64,000 nucleotides of DNA from Maribacter sp. MJ134 (GTDB lineage: Bacteria; Bacteroidota; Bacteroidia; Flavobacteriales; Flavobacteriaceae): assembly GCF_003970695.1 (NCBI RefSeq), contig NZ_CP034570.1, positions 124,001 to 188,000 on the forward strand. The letters run 5' to 3'. The notes beneath the pieces are model-generated. The model was not told where the DNA came from and did no database searches. It saw nothing but the letters and a program-made list of their open reading frames with translations. The position numbers and the translations under genes are program-made. This document shows, one piece after another, positions 62,417 through 64,000 of the stretch (positions are counted from its first letter, which is position 1; every line of letters begins with the position of its first letter).

Positions 62417-63075
62417 TATTTGGCTATTTCCTTTAATTCTTTGATGGTCTGGGAAGGATTATCACTCTTGAATACAAAACTACCAGCTACCAGCACATCA
62501 GCACCTGCATCGGTCAGGGCTTTTGCATTGGAGGAGGTGACACCACCATCAATCTCGATTAGGGTAGAAGTATCCTTCTTTTTAATTAACGCTTTTAAAG
62601 CCTGAACCTTTTGATAGGTATTTTCGATAAAGGATTGCCCGCCAAAACCCGGGTTTACGCTCATAACGCACACCAAATCAATATCTTGTATAATATCTTC
62701 CAACAGATGAACCGGAGTGTGCGGGTTAAGTGCAACCCCTGCTTTCATGTGGGCAGCTTTGATAGCTTGTAACGTTCTGTGCAAATGCGTACATGCCTCA
62801 TAATGTACCGTGAGGATTGAAGCTCCTAAATCCGCGAAGGTCTGGATATAACGGTCCGGGTCTACAATCATTAAATGCACGTCCAAAGGTTTGGTAGCAT
62901 ACTTTTGTATCGCTTTTACAACGGGCATGCCATAGGAGATGTTGGGTACGAATACGCCATCCATGACATCGATATGGTGCCAATCTGCATCGCTATTATT
63001 GACCATTTCAACGTCTCGTTGTAAATTTCCGAAATCTGCCGCCAATAGGGACGGTGCAATTTTGACTATGCTCAT
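62416..63075 (-). CDS. rpe: Ribulose-phosphate 3-epimerase
   Basis: This 219-residue TIM-barrel enzyme of the pentose phosphate pathway starts MSIVKIAPSLLAADFGNL. WHHIDVMDGVFVPN (about 32-45) has the metal-binding His and catalytic Asp. VMSVNPGFGGQSF (about 136-148) and EIDGGVT (about 173-179, second catalytic Asp) are also present. Length is standard. Confidence 0.95.
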   Translation of the reverse strand: MSIVKIAPSLLAADFGNLQRDVEMVNNSDADWHHIDVMDGVFVPNISYGMPVVKAIQKYATKPLDVHLMIVDPDRYIQTFADLGASILTVHYEACTHLHRTLQAIKAAHMKAGVALNPHTPVHLLEDIIQDIDLVCVMSVNPGFGGQSFIENTYQKVQALKALIKKKDTSTLIEIDGGVTSSNAKALTDAGADVLVAGSFVFKSDNPSQTIKELKEIAK

Positions 63076-63094
63076 TAGCTACTCTTGTTTCCTG

Positions 63095-63102
63095 CAAAAA
63101 TA
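63095..63102 (-). promoter_or_regulatory. Candidate -7 box for rpe
   Basis: On the minus strand TATTTTTG matches TAnnTTTG, 20 bp before the rpe ATG. No clear -33 TTG is seen. Confidence 0.45.
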
Positions 63103-63130
63103 CGGAATTGATATTGTTAATTTCTGAGCA

Positions 63131-64000
63131 CTAACATTCAATTGGTATAACCCCTGCCTTTTTCAGTATCAAATTAATTTTAGAAAGATTTTTATTCATT
63201 ACACTTTCAAGATCGGTCATATGGCTTTTTAACTCAGAGGATAATTCCTCGAATACCTTATAGGCCCCGTCTGTTGGTTTCGCCTCTCCGTTTTCCATAC
63301 TTCTGCGCAAAGAAGCCAATCTATTGTTCAACTTAATAGGGAAATTCAATGGGTCTTGTCCAGATTGATTTTTTACTTGATACAAGGCTTCTTCAATAGC
63401 TGATAATTGATTCAAAAATGGCACTATAGTTTTATTGTACGTATTTGATGAAATTTTCGATTTGTTTTCAGAGAGGTGATTTTTTATCGTTCTTATTCGG
63501 ATGACGGCTTCGTTTGCAGCAGAAGTTTTTTGCATAATCTTATTGGCAAGCGCAAACTGTTCGTCCAAATCTTCTTTGCTAATCCCTTTTAGATTAGGAT
63601 TCATGGTGATTTTAAAGGGGTAGACTTTTTCGTAGTCTTTTGTTTTCATTCGAATTTTGTAATCGCCAATGGGTGCTTTAGGACCTCTAGTGGGTCGGGC
63701 GCTCCAAATGATCATTCCATCAAACTCAGTGGCTCCTGGATATCTTAGGTCCCAAGTAAATGTATTGATACCTTTTGCGGTCGTAGGTTTGGTAGAACCT
63801 CCTTTTTTCCACCATGGAATATCAGGGTCTTCTTTGTATTCGGTCTTGCTACCGGTAAAAGTATCGATGAGCTTGTTATTGGCATCTAGAACTTCAAAGG
63901 TAATGGTATCTAACTGCTCTTTTAGAAAATATTGAACAGAGGCTTCAGAAATTCCTCTAATCGCGTCCGCTGGTTTAAAAAGAACTGCGGATTGACTATT
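63131..64000 (-). CDS. C-terminal part of a BNR/WD40-type (VPS10-like) protein, 5' end outside window
   Basis: The frame stays open from the TGA-side stop at 63131 up to the window edge (290 codons), so the protein is incomplete at its N-terminus. The visible part has a beta-rich segment with FTWDLRYPGATEFDGMI and WSARPTRGPKAPIGDYKIRM, followed by a helical tail (FALANKIMQKTSAANEAVIRIRTIK). This is the usual C-terminal module of Bacteroidota glycosyl-hydrolase-like proteins with BNR/WD40 (sortilin-type) propellers. The propeller itself would lie beyond 64000. Most relatives are secreted, but the signal is not in view. Confidence 0.75.
   Translation of the reverse strand, partial: NSQSAVLFKPADAIRGISEASVQYFLKEQLDTITFEVLDANNKLIDTFTGSKTEYKEDPDIPWWKKGGSTKPTTAKGINTFTWDLRYPGATEFDGMIIWSARPTRGPKAPIGDYKIRMKTKDYEKVYPFKITMNPNLKGISKEDLDEQFALANKIMQKTSAANEAVIRIRTIKNHLSENKSKISSNTYNKTIVPFLNQLSAIEEALYQVKNQSGQDPLNFPIKLNNRLASLRRSMENGEAKPTDGAYKVFEELSSELKSHMTDLESVMNKNLSKINLILKKAGVIPIEC

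Overview
The window is a chromosomal segment of a Flavobacteriaceae (Bacteroidota) bacterium; the genus cannot be fixed from this sequence alone. The evidence is the gliding pair gldB-gldC, a metH split into two genes, a DAHP synthase-chorismate mutase fusion, a flavobacterial-order dcw cluster (no murF or ddl inside it), promoters with a TAnnTTTG -7 box, and frequent TTG starts with few Shine-Dalgarno sites. Most of the window is ordinary core genome.

Layout. 1-5.4 kb: methionine/folate one-carbon genes (metH halves separated by a four-helix-bundle gene, then metF), with dispersed palindromic repeats, one of them inside the metH reading frame. 5.5-10.8 kb: envelope and secreted proteins (lipid A deacylase-like, DUF2807 lipoprotein, serine hydrolase, M20 hydrolase). 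10.9-15.4 kb: a Phe/Tyr operon (pheA, aminotransferase, tyrA, DAHP synthase-chorismate mutase) preceded by what looks like a classical translational attenuator: a 23-residue leader peptide with nine aromatic residues and mutually exclusive antiterminator and terminator hairpins. 15.9-22.3 kb: rsgA, dtd, a MazG-like enzyme, aroA, queA, rlmN and a polyprenyl diphosphate synthase. 22.5-25 kb: an ECF-like sigma factor under a probable self-recognised promoter, with a membrane protein and a probable outer-membrane protein. 25.1-33.7 kb: Rieske oxygenase plus permease, dnaG, an orphan response regulator, nadE, gldBC and two DUF proteins.

From about 33.9 to 39.9 kb lies the accessory part of the window. 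It is an AT-rich block of unrelated genes, all on the minus strand (epimerase, Crp/Fnr regulator, a DUF7079-like protein, a small membrane protein, a truncated GIY-YIG gene, a toxin-antitoxin pair and a putative nuclease). They are separated by about 200-bp related repeats whose ends are inverted copies of a GCATAACAAC / GTTGTATGC core and which usually carry a terminator. This resembles an integron-like gene-cassette array without a visible integrase.

39.9-43.3 kb holds a PhoD-like phosphatase, a small conserved protein, the GTPase YihA/YsxC and an alpha/beta hydrolase. 43.5-59.7 kb is the complete division and wall (dcw) cluster from mraZ to ftsZ, with a three-repeat MraZ operator, followed by a YqeY-like gene. 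After a tRNA-Arg(TCG), whose 3' end is duplicated 239 bp downstream, come glycerate kinase, a YpdA-like reductase, rpe and the C-terminal part of a large BNR/WD40-type protein that runs off the window edge.
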